From Undaria pinnatifida (lineage: Eukaryota > Sar > Phaeophyceae > Laminariales > Alariaceae): a DNA stretch of 64,000 nucleotides. Below the pieces are notes generated by a model that was given only the letters and a program-made list of their open reading frames with translations, did not search any database and had not been told where the DNA came from. Both the position numbers and the translations under genes were made by a program. Positions 22,560 through 35,700 of this stretch are shown piece after piece. Each line of letters opens with the position of its first letter. Position 1 is the stretch's first letter. Location of the stretch: assembly GCA_012845835.1 (NCBI GenBank), contig JABAKD010000012.1, forward strand, positions 1,698,620-1,762,619, written 5' to 3'.

Positions 22560-22890
22560 CCCCCACGTCCTTCAAAACTCCGCCCCCCCCTCACCGGAGA
22601 TTCGACTTACAGGATTCACTTGATAAACGGATACATTTCCCTCCACAGCTGTCAGATTTGGCCCCCCTCAGAAACGGGTTTTATAGTTTCCGCGCACAGA
22701 CTGACTAACATCACCCTGTTGACCCTGATAGCTACACTGTGGTTGTAAGGGAAGTTGCCGACCTATATCCTTGATGAGGACACACAACTCGTAATACGCG
22801 CGATCGGAGTATTACACACAGCTTGCAAAGATGAGTTTCGACGAAATCTTCGATCTCACAGCTGGAGTGTATTTTCATTTTTTATAATAC
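22560..22890 (+). repeat. C-end plus repeat A copy 2
   Basis: The last part of family C (CCCCACGTCCTTCAAAACTC, TTCGACTTACAGGATTCACT) passes directly into repeat A (22648-22890). The A copy has no element B at CCTTGATGAGG. Confidence 0.8.
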
Positions 22891-23447
22891 AACCACTCTG
22901 CGAAATTCACAACTGACCGCGACTGGGTGGTTATGGTGCAAGTAGAACAAAGGCACAATCCTGGGTCGTACGGGTGTGCAACACTGGACCCTACATTTAC
23001 CCAAGGGTTGCATCGCCTTGTATATGTTGCACATTTAACAGATATGCACCCTCTACCCACCACCACACCCCCCCTTACCTTCGAGGCGGACATCATGGCA
23101 GGATGGACGCCTCCCGCGTCGTGTTTTGTGTGTTTTCCAGCCAAAGGGTCGAGCAGATCGCGTCTCCAGGCCTTTTCTTGAAGCTAAACGTCACCCCTAA
23201 AGCCGCTCAAACTGTTCCCAGTGATGCAGATACTCCTCCTGCTGTAGCTGTAGAGCCGACACCACCTTGAATGGTGGCGTTTTGGGGTGGCGTTATTGGC
23301 CCCGGTTCTTGTCACCGCAAACGAATGCTTCGACGGGGGTGCCGCTTTTTGCCAACGCTGTTTTTTATGAAGGGCGACACTCTTTGATCCAGTCTCGTCG
23401 GAATATCATTTTTTTTTTTTTTTCCAACAATTTTGTTCTTCTTTCGG

Positions 23448-23760
23448 ATGTCTCGCCTCCGAAGCCACCATAGCCTTCTGCTTTGTACTGCAAAAAAAGT
23501 ACCACGTGCTATTTCCAAGTCAACTGTCCCGCAAAGTAGTGCTTGGAAATCGCAAGCGTTGAGCCCGGTGCTCGTCCAATCTCGCGTTTGTGTTCTCGAA
23601 TGTTTCTCGTCTCCAGGCCACCATAAGGGGCGATGCGGGGCGGTGGAGGTTGAGTGTTCGCCCAGGCAGATGCGAGCGAAAGCGAAGGAGCTCACCACCC
23701 TGATAAGAGACGCGCCGATGGTCGTGGCGCACACGGGAGCAGGCTTGTCCACCGCAGCGG
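23448..23760 (+). CDS. Sirtuin exon 1 (NAD-binding GAG motif)
   Basis: Conserved sequence starts at KGRCG (aligning to KGKCG of SIRT6) and runs through [13 protein letters not shown] to donor G|GTAAGG at 23760/23761, phase 1. The frame is open upstream to ATG 23448. An acceptor-like CTCCAG at 23616 would make the true exon 23617-23760, with an undetected 5' exon carrying the usual MSxxYAxxL start. A 17-bp poly-T lies just upstream of 23448. Confidence 0.75.
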
Positions 23761-26700
23761 GTAAGGGGGTATCATTTTTGCAGGTTTCGGCTGCTCACAG
23801 TTGGTGGTGGCAAGGAGTCGATTAGAGAATGTTTTTTTGCGAGTTCTTTTTTTCGGCACTGTGCTGTGAAACGGCCACTTTTTACGCACCTGATATGTAT
23901 CAGGCGCTTCGTATGGGTGTAACCGCTAGGGTATGGCTGGTGTCGCCGCGGGTGAGCTGTGCTACAAGAGCACGGCAGTCGAAATACGGTGTGGTTGTTT
24001 TACTCTTTCGTGTCTCGAAGCGAAGACGCAACCGTTGAACGCGAGCCTTACCCAAAGACCGGGGGGGCGACGACCGTTCATTCCGCGGGTACGAGGCGAA
24101 CGGAGATATCGCCCTGCGACTGGCGTTGTCGATACAACAGTACGTACTCAATGCAGGAATTGATGTCTCATTTTCCTCGCTATTAATAGCGCTAACCCCT
24201 CGATGAGCCTGTACGCGAGCCGGCAAGGAAAAGGGGCGATGAAGCCGCCACTCCTAGTATGTTGACACCTCTAAAGTTTTTGGTGTTGCCGGATGCGACG
24301 GCCGTGGTGTGCCACGGGCGTTCCGACCTCCCCGACCTGTTCCGAATCGACCTCTCTGAGCTGTTCCGAATTGCAAGATGTTTGGATATTTGGTCTCAGA
24401 GGAGACAGAATGCAGGATTTGGGAGTATTCTGTACTTTTGTTTGACTGGTCTCACTACTGTCAATGCCCCCCTGCCGGTGCACCAATGCAAGCTGCTGCT
24501 TTTCTGTGGCTTGGCACTAAGCCGCGACTCAGTGTCTCCTTGGTGGCGCACCAACGTGACCTTTCTCTTGTGCTGTTTTGTGTCTCGACGGCTGCTCTCT
24601 GTCTCTCGACTGGTGCTCTCTGGTTCTTGACAGCTGCTCGCTATATATAGGTCTATGCGCAATATGCTCTGTTTTTTTCGGGCATGGTGTTCTCCGGCGG
24701 TCGTGTTTTTTTGTCGCAATTGCTGCTGCCGGGCAAGCAAGGGTCTGTGGGTACACTACGATGCATGTCTGGATCCCGACCGAGCTCCGTGGCGGTGCTG
24801 TGAGCAGTGAACGTCGCTGGGCTGGCTCTTTTTGTCACGGGGTTGTGTCCCGCCTCACTGAGACGATGAGGTGCATGGAATACCCCACTTTTTGTTTTTG
24901 TTCTTTAAAAACAATATCATAGCCCGTTACGTTCGCACATTTTATTATTCGCTCTGCTCTCCCGCCCGCTGTGCGACATCATCCGTCAAATACGTGTTAC
25001 CCTCTCTGCTGTCTACTACGACTCAGCTACATACAGCCAGCAGTAGCAACACGCACCTCTCGAACACCATACATACCTGTTGCACCTAGCCCTGTGTAAC
25101 TTATGTTGTGCACCTCGCACTGAACATGCCACGAACCTCGCCTGACAAAACTGTCTCCCTCTGCTCGTCTCCCTGGGAGATTGGCACCTAGCTACTATTT
25201 ATCTCGTTGTTGTTGTACTCCCCGCGCCGCACGCGGGAGGTAGTCGCACCAGGCAAGACCCACCGGGCTAGGCCCATACTGCCGCCTGCCTCGTTTCGCC
25301 GAGCCGCGCAGGGCCCATAGAAACCCACATGCTAACATCTCTTTTCGCTCTGCTGCTGCCGTGCTACTGCATCACACATGCCCCCCGAGGCTCAGTACTT
25401 GTGGCAGTCACGGTACAACAACAGCCATGTTGTGAGCTATCTCTTTTTTGATAGCCACAGACTTTGCTTCTGCGTGTATGCCTATGTGTGTGTGCTTCTG
25501 TATGTACGGTTTGTGTTCGTAGAGTGTGTGGTGCCACGAAATCAGTGTACATCAGCAGCACAGCAGCAGCAGTACAACGCCAGCCGTGTTTTATGTTCTT
25601 GCCTTTGTGCCAGTAGTCACGGTATATGTGTGTGGTTGGTGCATAGCAGGAGATCGAGTCACGATGACATTTTCACGTCCAACGCGACAATTAAGCACCC
25701 TTCGTCGGACTTCGTACCAGTTATACGACGCATACAGCAGTAGCATAAGCAGCTCATACCTATCATTGGAACGGCCCCCCTCTTGGACTTGTGACGCCCC
25801 CGAGATATCAAGGAAACCCCATCCCGAAGGGGAACCTGGTATGCATATGAACAACATGTTTCTTTTTGTTTTTTTTTGGCATGCTGCTGTTCTCCAGCAG
25901 CCGAGGGTTTTGTCTCGCGCTTTCGACTTCGGGGCAAGGAAGGGGACCGTTGGTACATTACGACGCATGTCTGGATCCCGGCCGAGCCCCGTGGCGCGTG
26001 CCCTGAGCATTCAAACTCGCCGAGCTGGCTCGTTTGTCAAGGGAATGCGCTCCGCTTCGCTGAGCCGAGTAGGTGCATGGAAAGTGTTGGATAATATGGG
26101 GATCTGTGTGATACCTGTGTAATCAGCCATCGAAGACGGATCCAGGTGCTTCAGCAGAACATGCATCTGCGTATGTGTGCGTGATACCTCAGCAAAACCA
26201 AACTAAAATACAGGATACTTGAATTTGAATTTCTCGTTAGATCACGATATCTTGATGTCGTCACCTTGCTTGAGTCACGATACATTAAACTTGATGGTAC
26301 CTGCGGGAACGCTCGTCCTTTATCAATGCAGTAGAACCGCTAACTAGAGCCCATCGTTCTAGCCAAGGAAAGATAGACGAAGCACGTCGCAATATCAGAA
26401 GGCAGCAACAAGAACCAAGATCGGTAGGCAAACGGGACTTGTACTCGTAAGTATCTAAAAAATACCTTACACTTAACATGCGGCACAACTTGGTACGAAT
26501 TCGGCGCTATCTCATCAATAAGATTGAACGCATGTAGAGAACCTGTACAATCGTAATACCTGACACGCCCCTAGCAGAACAGAATCGCTACAAAGGTAAT
26601 CGCATGAAACGAATGAATAATAACAACATAAAAAACGCGTCTGAATCGTAATGTCAAAGTACCAATGAACAAAGGTTCCAGCGAGCACCCAACATCACCA

Positions 26701-29700
26701 GACATTAACCGCCTATCTCGGGGTTGCTATGATGGTGAGCGTCACAAGCATTTTGCGTTAATACGACCAATTTCGTAGTCAGAATGTATACTTCAGAAAC
26801 TCGTGTCCGAGTGTATCTGGCGACAAATCGCGAATAACAAAGACTTGAGATGCGTGTGTAAACCGTCATCACAAAGTTTGATACACACAATATTTCGTTA
26901 AACATGCAGTGTGTACATACATGCTCATGTAGCACCTACGTAAAACATCAAAATAGCAAACACACACCCCTCAACACAAGTGATAATACAAGCTCAACAC
27001 AAGTGACAATACAGGTTGTGATGACGATCTTGTGGAGTCAAGAAACGCAGTTGATTTTCTTGTCCAGAACGGCTTCAAACTTTGGGTAGTTCAAGAATTT
27101 GGTGAAAATGTCCGCTAGCTGATTTGTCGTCTTGACGTGGGATACGACGATCTTGTTCGATGCAACCAGCTCGCGCAGAAAATGGTATGCCGTACGAATG
27201 TGTTTGATCCTTGACGACGGTGCTGTACTACCTGATAGTTGGAGAGCTCCCATGTTGTTTTCATATGTCCGCACAGAAGAAAGTTAAGGGAACGTTTATT
27301 CGCTAAAAAAACGAGAAAGATAAACGGCCTTCGGCTCGAGTATGCTAGTGTTATGTACTCCGATGCGCACGACGATACTGCAAAACCACGCGTATGGTAG
27401 TGCCATGTACATCGATTCGCACGACGAGAGGGCAACCACCGGTTGCTTCTTCGAGCTCCACGTCGCTGATCCTTCTGCAAGCACGTGCAACTAACCTGAA
27501 ACGGAGCGAGAGTTGTTGGGGTGGTCACTGCTGTGACTTGCATCACAATGCCCGTGCAGGATGAAATCGTTCGAATACCTCAAACCGAGTTGAGTTCTCC
27601 CTTTCATCCGACAAGCGGCTGGAAAATCGACAGATTCTAGTCGAACGCACATACTTGGGGGTACACCCGGAATTGGCGGTGAACAATCGCACTGGATATA
27701 TTACAAGGAAACGTTGGAGGGCGTCGTGTACTTCCACAGCAGCAAGCCCGGGGACATATTTCAGGGGCAAGCGTGCCCAGACAATCGCATGCTTGTCCCA
27801 AACAACGCACGAGTGATTCCTACAAGCGTGCCAAGACAAGCGCATGCTTGTCCCAAACAACGCACGAGTGATTCCTACGTACGCAGAATCCCCACGACCC
27901 ATCTAAGAGGCAAAGCCCACCCCTGAGCAATGGAAAGGAACAGGCGAACGAGAGGCCCAGTGGGTCGCAGCACAGGATGTCGAACGAGCAGCAGATATCC
28001 CAGGGCCAGCAACTCCTGGTACACCGATTGCAGGCTCTGTGATCGGACATGTATATCTCAGGTTGCCTAATTCTCTGGGGTTGTGGCGAAGGTTTCGTGC
28101 TGTAGCAGGAAGGACAGCAAGAACAAATTTTTATTAACAATCCCGCATGTGAACGGTGGGATATTCGAAATTAAAAAATGTCATTATTTTGAATACCCCA
28201 CCGTTCACAGGTGGGAGTTTAGATACAGTTTGTTCCTGCTGTCCTTCCTTCTACAACACGAAACCTTCCCTGGAACTCCAGGCAGTTCGTCAAGCTGACA
28301 TCTTAGTGTCCGATCAAGAACCCGCAATCGGTGCAGCAGGCGTTGCTGCCCCAGTGATGTTTGCTCCTGCTCGTTTGATATCCTATGCTGCGACCCACTG
28401 GGCCTCTCGTTCTGCTGTCCCTCCTTTGCTCGGGGATGGGTTTTGCCCCGTGATGGGGCGTGAGGATTCTACGCACGTTGGAAATACTCGTACGTCTTTT
28501 GGGGCAAGCACGTGCTTGCCTGGGCGCGCTTGTCCCTGAAATATGCCCCCGGAGCTTGCTGCTGTGGAAGCACACGACGTCATCCAATGTTTCCTTGTAT
28601 TATATCCAGTTGGATTGTTCACAGCTAAATCTGGGTGCATCCCGAAGGATGTGCGTTCGACTAGAATCTGTCGATTTTGCAGCCATTTTGTCGAATCACA
28701 AAGAAGTAAAAAAAAAAGAGAGCGGACAAATAGTCCTAACACGAGGCTCTTAGCCTGCCAAGTATGATGGAGATCTTTGTAGTACCTATGTGTAAGCAGC
28801 CAGCAAGGACGGCTCCAGATGTACAGTAGAACGCGCGTCTGCGCATGTGTGGGTCACACCACAGCAAAAGCTCAAACAGAGGAGAACCTTACTGCTCGTT
28901 AGAGCACGATATCTTTTGATGTCGTCACTTCGCTTAGCCCCTTCAGAGCCCCCAAACCCCTCCGTGTGCTACTACCAAGTATCCCCAACAATGGGTTTCC
29001 AGCCGTGAAAGGATTAATTCACACTATTTTTTAATCGATGGCACCTGCGGTGACGCTCGTCCTGTATCGATGTAATAGAGCCGCCTGGTAGATAATCGTT
29101 CCAGCCAAGAAAAGGCAGACGAAGCACGTCGCAATCTGAGAAGGCGGAAAGAAGAACTAAGTTCGGTAGGCAAACGCGACCTGCACTGCACAATAGCACG
29201 TATCTGAACGCTACGTTATCCTAACGTGCGGCGCAACTTGATACGAATGCGGCGCAACCTCGCCAGTACGATTCAACACATGTAGATAATCTGTAAAAGC
29301 GTAACATGTGAGAGAAAACCCCCTTTTTTTAACTTTTATATAGCCCGCTCCGCTCTCTTATTTTCGTATCGGCTTTGTTCTCCCGCCCGCTGCAAAACAT
29401 TAGTCCAATTGTTTTTACCCTCTCTGCAGTCTACCACGACGCATCTACATACAGCCAGTAGCAGCAACATCACTCCTTGTGACAGCCACGGACGTGCTTC
29501 TGTGTGTAGTTGTGTGCGCTTCTGTATGTGAGTGGAGTGTGCGCTGTGCATAGGCAGGCAAAACCATGAATATGTGCGTTTTGCTTTTGTGCAGAAACAG
29601 CCGCTCAGCCTCGCAGCCACAAATCAATGTACAGCAGCACAGCAACAGTGCGGCGGCAGCGGTACAACGGCTGCCGTGCTCCAAGCTCTCGCCTTTGTGG

Positions 29701-32700
29701 CAGTAGTCTCGGTGTACGTGTGTGGTTGGTGCACAGCAGCAGGAGACCGAACGCCGGCAACATGATCACGTCCAACGCAACAATGAAGGACACATCGTCG
29801 GGCCTCATACCAGGTATTCGAAGCATGCAGCAGCAGCGAAAACAGTAGTTCATGCCTGGTACATACCATTGGATTGCCTATGTTCCCCCTTTTCGAGGTG
29901 CGACGCCCCCGGAATATCAAGTTAATCCCATCCCGAAGGGGAATTTTGTACAAATATAGAACATGCATAGAGTTTTTATCGTTGTTTGGTGTGTCTCTAG
30001 TGAACCCGCCCGCCCCCACTCACCTCACGGAACCTACCCACCCGTGCGATGCTGCACCCCACCCCACTTCAATCCAACCTAACCCAACCCAACCCAACCC
30101 AACCCAACCCAACCCAACCCAACCCAACCCAACCCAACCCAACCCAACCCAACCCAACCCAACCCAATCCATCCCAACCCAACCCAACCCAACCCAACCC
30201 AACCCAACCCAACCTAACCCAACCCAACCCAACCCAACCCAACCCAACCCAACCCAACCCAACCCAACCCAACCCAACCCAACCCAACCCAACCAGACCC
30301 AACCCAACCCAAAACAACCCAACCCAACCAAACCCAACTCAACCCAACCCAACCCAACCCAATTCAACTCAATCCAACCCAATCCAACCCAACCCAACCC
30401 AACCCAACCCAATTCAATCTAAACCAACGCAAGCCAACTCAATCCAACGCACCCCAACCCAACCCAAGCTGTCTCCCGACTGCTGCTCTCCGTGGCGTTG
30501 CGCTAACCTTGCCGCGACAGGAATCCCGGACTTTCGAGGTCAGCGTGGCGTTTGGACGCTAGAAAAGCAGGGCCACCCGTTGCCCGAGTATGAGCGGTGT
30601 TGGGATAACGCTTTCCCCACGCTTGGCCACATGGCGCTTTTGGCTTTGGTGAAGGAGGGCCTCGTGCATGCCATCATAAGCCAAAACGTCGATGGTGAGA
30701 CAGGGGAAGGAAGCGGAAATAGGGCCGGCTGTCGCGTGCGGCTTTGTTTGTTGTTACGACGTCGTCGCCGACGTCGTCCGTTGTTGTTGTTGTTGTTGTT
30801 GTTGTTGTTGAAGCGTGCTTGGTTTTATACGGGATACTGATGGCGTCCGGCGCAAATAGATTTGTGTCCGACAATCCGATAGAACTCGCGGCTATGGTTG
30901 GCCTCGCACGCAACAGCTAAAGTGTTTGCCTTGGTCGAGCTTTGGCCCTGACGTCTACAACCGTGTTCCTGAAGCTACGTCGTTTTCTTTTTAAAGGGGG
31001 CTTGCGCGTGGTTCGATACGACGTGTGATGGCCATGTGCACTACAGGCGCACCGTAACCACACACTAAGGAGTAACCAGGAAAGCCACACGGACAGCGTA
31101 TATACGTCACCTATGGAAGCCACACGGGCACGGTGTACTTACAGTCCTGGAGGCCACACGGCGCCATATACATATAGTCCTGGAAGCCACGCGACTTAAA
31201 ACGGATATATGATCAAGAAATGTCGCCAATCTGCTGTAATTCCATTTTACAGAATTCCGTGTACCCTTGGTGACCGCGGCCCGAGCGGCATGATACGCCC
31301 AAATCCTGCTAGGGAGAGAAAGCATGCGTAAAGAGCATACCGATACCATTGTGGCCGGAAGCGTAGCGACTGTTGGCGTATCGATATAACTCTGGACGGA
31401 ATTGTAAGGACTGTAGGCGTATTACTACCTCTGTGAAATTTTAAGTGTATAGAGCTGCGCCCCGACACAGTCTATGCTGCCAGTACATTACTCCTCGCAT
31501 TAGCCATCTACTCATTGAGCCTGCCAGTTTATGTTGCCAGAAAATTTTGATCTTCCGAGAACCGTTTGGAGGGAGGAAAGACGAAATTTTCGAAAACGCG
31601 TACGGAATGTTTTCAGTTCGGTGGCCCTTCCGGCGCGGCCCCCTCGCCAGTTGGGGGCGGGGGCAAGTGGTGCCAGCATACTGTTGCAGTCCAGTATACC
31701 GATTGCTGACGCAGGCAGTATACCATCTTCTGAGTGAGGCTGCCTGTGCGCAGCCCTATACATGTAACGACTGTTAGAGATTGCTTTGAAACCCACACGA
31801 ACCTCACAGTTTCGTCCAGTGTGGTATCTGGCAAGACTGAAGGCTGTGCTGAAAAAGCTCCCGCCCTCGCTGACTTCCTGAACCCGCATGCGTTGCCTAC
31901 AGGGCTGCACTTGCGCTCCGGAATCCCGCGAGAGAAGCTGTGCGAGCTGCACGGTAACCTCTTCATGGAGGTTTGTTCCGGATGCCAAAGAGAGGTTCGG
32001 CGGACGGCGGACGTGGGGGGCGTCGGTTTCCAGAAAACAGGTGCACGTAACTTTTTCTTTTTGTGTGCAAGAAGAAAGTCAGCCGCCGACGTCAAGTGAA
32101 CTATTAATGTCTGAAGGTTTAAAATATGACACACCATCAGGTCTTGGTAATAGGTATCACTCGGCATTTTTCTTGTTGTAGCATCCCGCCCCTTTTCTAC
32201 ACCCCTGGTTCTGTTTCGCCGTGTCTTAATGCGTACTGCACCACCTTGTGTCACCCCACGAGGTACCTTTTTTTTTTCGCCTTTTTGTCCTGGAGTACCG
32301 CCGGAAGTCAGCACACCGTCAGTGTAGGCTGCTGCAAGTGGAAACCCCACGTTTTGCTTTTTTGCCTGGGTAGTCCTGGAGTGCTACCCGAGGTCAATGC
32401 ACCTTCCATGTAGGCTACCGCGCGTTGAAATTCCGCGACGTGCCTGTTGTCCCTTGTAGTCCTGAAGTGCCGTTCGAAGTTTGTGCTCCTTCAGAGTAGT
32501 CTACTGCATGTTAAGACCCCACGAGCCGCTTTTTTTCTTGTCTGCCTTGGACTCCATGAGTGCCGCCGGACGTCAGTGGGCCTTCATCACGGGTTGCCTC
32601 CACACTGACATGTTGAAGCCGGACGACTGGCCTTTTTTTGTATTTTGCCTTGAAGCCCTAGAGTGCAGCTCGAAGTTTGTGCACCTTCAACGTAGGCTAC

Positions 32701-35700
32701 TCCACGTTAAAGTTGACGCCCCTGAAAGTAGATGTAAAATCAACGGCCTTCTGTGCTGGGATGCTTGTTACCGCATATTGTGGTGCGAACCTATCTGTGA
32801 GAACCGCACTCAAGAACCGCTATCGCAAAAGCTTCCGGGAGTGCATAACTATCACGCCCTTGTGATAATTCGTGCAAAGGGTAGGTTTATAACATAGGTA
32901 TACATGGAAACGTTTCGGACGGGGGCTGTTACCAAACCTTCCAAGAACCGCAGTTTTCCGAGAACCTCTCATGGACGTGTGAAGCGTCCGCGAACCAGGG
33001 CCGATAACACGCATCCCTTCTTCTGTGTCTAGGTCGAGCATGCCCTCATTGCGGGGAGGCTTTGGTCGATGTGCTTCTGGACTGGGAGGACGAGCTGCGG
33101 GATTACGAGGAAGCGGTGGACCTCTCCAAAAGGTGGGTTTCACAGCAAGGCGAGCCGCGATGCGGCACAGTTTTTTTGGTTTGTCTTCCGGGCGATGGGT
33201 AAAAATGAAGTTTCATCTCTGCTGAACTGCACGTCCCCCTTTTTTGGGAAAAATGTCGTAGAAGTGGCGTGGAGTACCTTTGGCCGTATAGTAGAAACAG
33301 GTTTAAAGCTCACGTCACTTCCACGTATGGTATACTAAAACATGGACGTTGAGATCCTTGTCTGTGTTGATGTGCAGCCTTTTCGCGCGAGCAGCCTGGG
33401 CTTTCTATTTCTAGATGCAGAAATACAATATGCGGCGAGACTCGAGTTTGTTCCTTCTCGCCGGTGTATTTTATGTTCAACTTGCCTCCGGCGGAACGTT
33501 GATTTTACGGAAGGGTAGCTATTCATAGCTTACCATCGTAACACCAGGGGACTTTGCTGTAGGACGAATTGTCGGCTACTGCAACAGCCCGTGGAGTACG
33601 TCTGCCAGTAGCATGGGCGTTGTCCGGTGATGATCAGGTGAAAGCCTGGCCTGCCGTGATCACTCTCGTTCGTTTCTTCTCGATTTGAGCACCTTCCCAA
33701 ACCGTCTCTCTATCGCCACAAGTGTTCTTCACAGACACTCGGTGCTACCTCTACATACTTAGTATATTATCACGGAGACAGGTCCTCGACACGCATCAGT
33801 CTTTTGAGGTTGTGAGCCTCGCCCTTTGATCTACACATCGACTGGCACCAAGCAAGGACGTCCCATAGAGTTCGTCGCGTTTTTTCAGGAATTTCGAGAA
33901 AGTACCTCACTTTTTCATGTGCGGAAGATTCAATGCCAAAATAACAAACAAGCCCCGACTGCCGCATCAGCATCGGCATCACCGAGGAAGTCTACGAAAG
34001 CAGCTGATGCGGCCGACAAGCTCGTTAGAGCCGTCGGCGGCAAGCTCTTTCAAGTACGGCGTATAGCAACGCGCGGCCCGGCACGTCGTAATCGTGCGTA
34101 ATTCCGAGAGCTCTGACGTTCTGGAAGGTTGTCCTTGCCCCAAGACCGAATACATCCGTCTTCGTCGATCTTCTGCGGCGAGAGCACCTTCACGAGCTGT
34201 GATGCGCAACCAGGTTGTTGTTGATGATTCGGCTACTCAGTCTCGTACGGGGGGCACACTTTATGCGGGCACATTGGGTGCTACCCAGCCTGGCACGGGG
34301 CCAGCACGTTCTGCTGATACACCTTCCTCTGATACATCGTTTAACGGCTCAGCTTGGCGCGGGGGGAACACGTTCTGCCGATACCGGGCATCAACTTCCA
34401 TCATCAACCGTGTATGGAGCCGAAACACAGCCGACATCATCGCGTTCAGCATTATCGCTTCCAGTCGCAACGTCGGTTTTGTGGTCCACGGACGACACCA
34501 TCTCCAACTTGGATGACAGTCAACACTGGCACCGCAGCAACCGCCTTCTTTTTGAATTGTTTTTTCCTGGGCACTTCGAGAGCAGCGGCTATTTTATTCT
34601 CATAGTCTATGCGACTCAAGGTGCGCTCGCGAACGGGACATCTGCTTGGGATGGTTTGGTCGAGGAGTACCAGGATTCCGCTCGCCAACGTAGGCGTACA
34701 CTGAAAACTCAACTCAGACAGATGATTATACCGTATCGGGATCTTGCCTTTGCGACATGACAATTTGCATGAGTTGAGTTTTCAGTATACGCCTACGTTG
34801 GCGAGTACTTTTCGATCGAACCACCCCGACCGGCTTTTCGTTCGCTTCTTCGCCGTTGTTCTGAGTTGATTTCGAGAAGAGAACGTACGGAAATCGGTTC
34901 TCAGTATGATTAAATTCAAAACAATACAATACAGAGGGGTCAGGAGAACCCCTGGTCGCTTTTCGAGTTTTATTCCGCGAGCATTGTGTGGGATGGTCTC
35001 TACACGTTATAGAGGCTTTGCGCGAACACGGCCGTCGCTAGGCTGAGCCTCCGTGGGCTTTAGCTTAAAAAACCTATATTAGTTTTTATTTTTCCAGTTT
35101 TTTGTAGCCCAAAATCATTTTTTTTCTTCTAAGAACCTCAAAATGAACGATTTGGGGCCTTGTTTCGGGGGCGGGGCCTAATTTCACCCCTAGGACCCAA
35201 CTTTTAATATTTTAGCTTTTGTTTTACTCTCGTACCCCTCTGTAATAACGACAATAAATAAGATGTAAACACTGTTTTTTCGAGCGCAAAGCAGCACCGC
35301 AACACCGCAACCCAGAACCTAGCGCAACAAACAGCAACGCGCACAGCAGCGGCAGTCAGCAGTAGAGAAGTACAGCGTACAGCAGTACCCAGACACGCGC
35401 ACCAAACGGCGACGATCCTATAGCATGTCTGATAGTGTCATCCCCAGGGTAGCGGAATACGGTCACGAGGGAGTCGAACAGGAAAGGGCGCCAAACGCTA
35501 ATATCCACATGGGACGAGGAGGAGAAGCTTCCATTGTCACCGCACGCTCCTCCTCCTCCTCGTCCCATCTGGATCTTGAGGGTTTTGGCGCCCTTCCCTT
35601 GTTGACTCCACCGTTGCCGTATTCCGCTACCCCGGGAATGACATAGTCACACTTGCTATAGTATCGTCGCCGGTTGGCGTGCGCGTGTGAGAAACAGGGA

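Noticed and set aside
30066-30470. Telomere or interstitial telomere
   Set aside because: The unit is 5 bp (AACCC), not TTAGGG-, TTTAGGG- or TTAGG-type, and it lies inside an intron with unrelated sequence on both sides; a microsatellite is simpler.
30020-30840. 263-codon NPTQP-repeat frame and its antisense mates
   Set aside because: Translation of the (AACCC)n array; only the last part overlaps real sirtuin exon 2.
31613-32350. 245-codon - strand frame
   Set aside because: Antisense to sirtuin exon 3; no domain, and its openness follows from the conserved exon.
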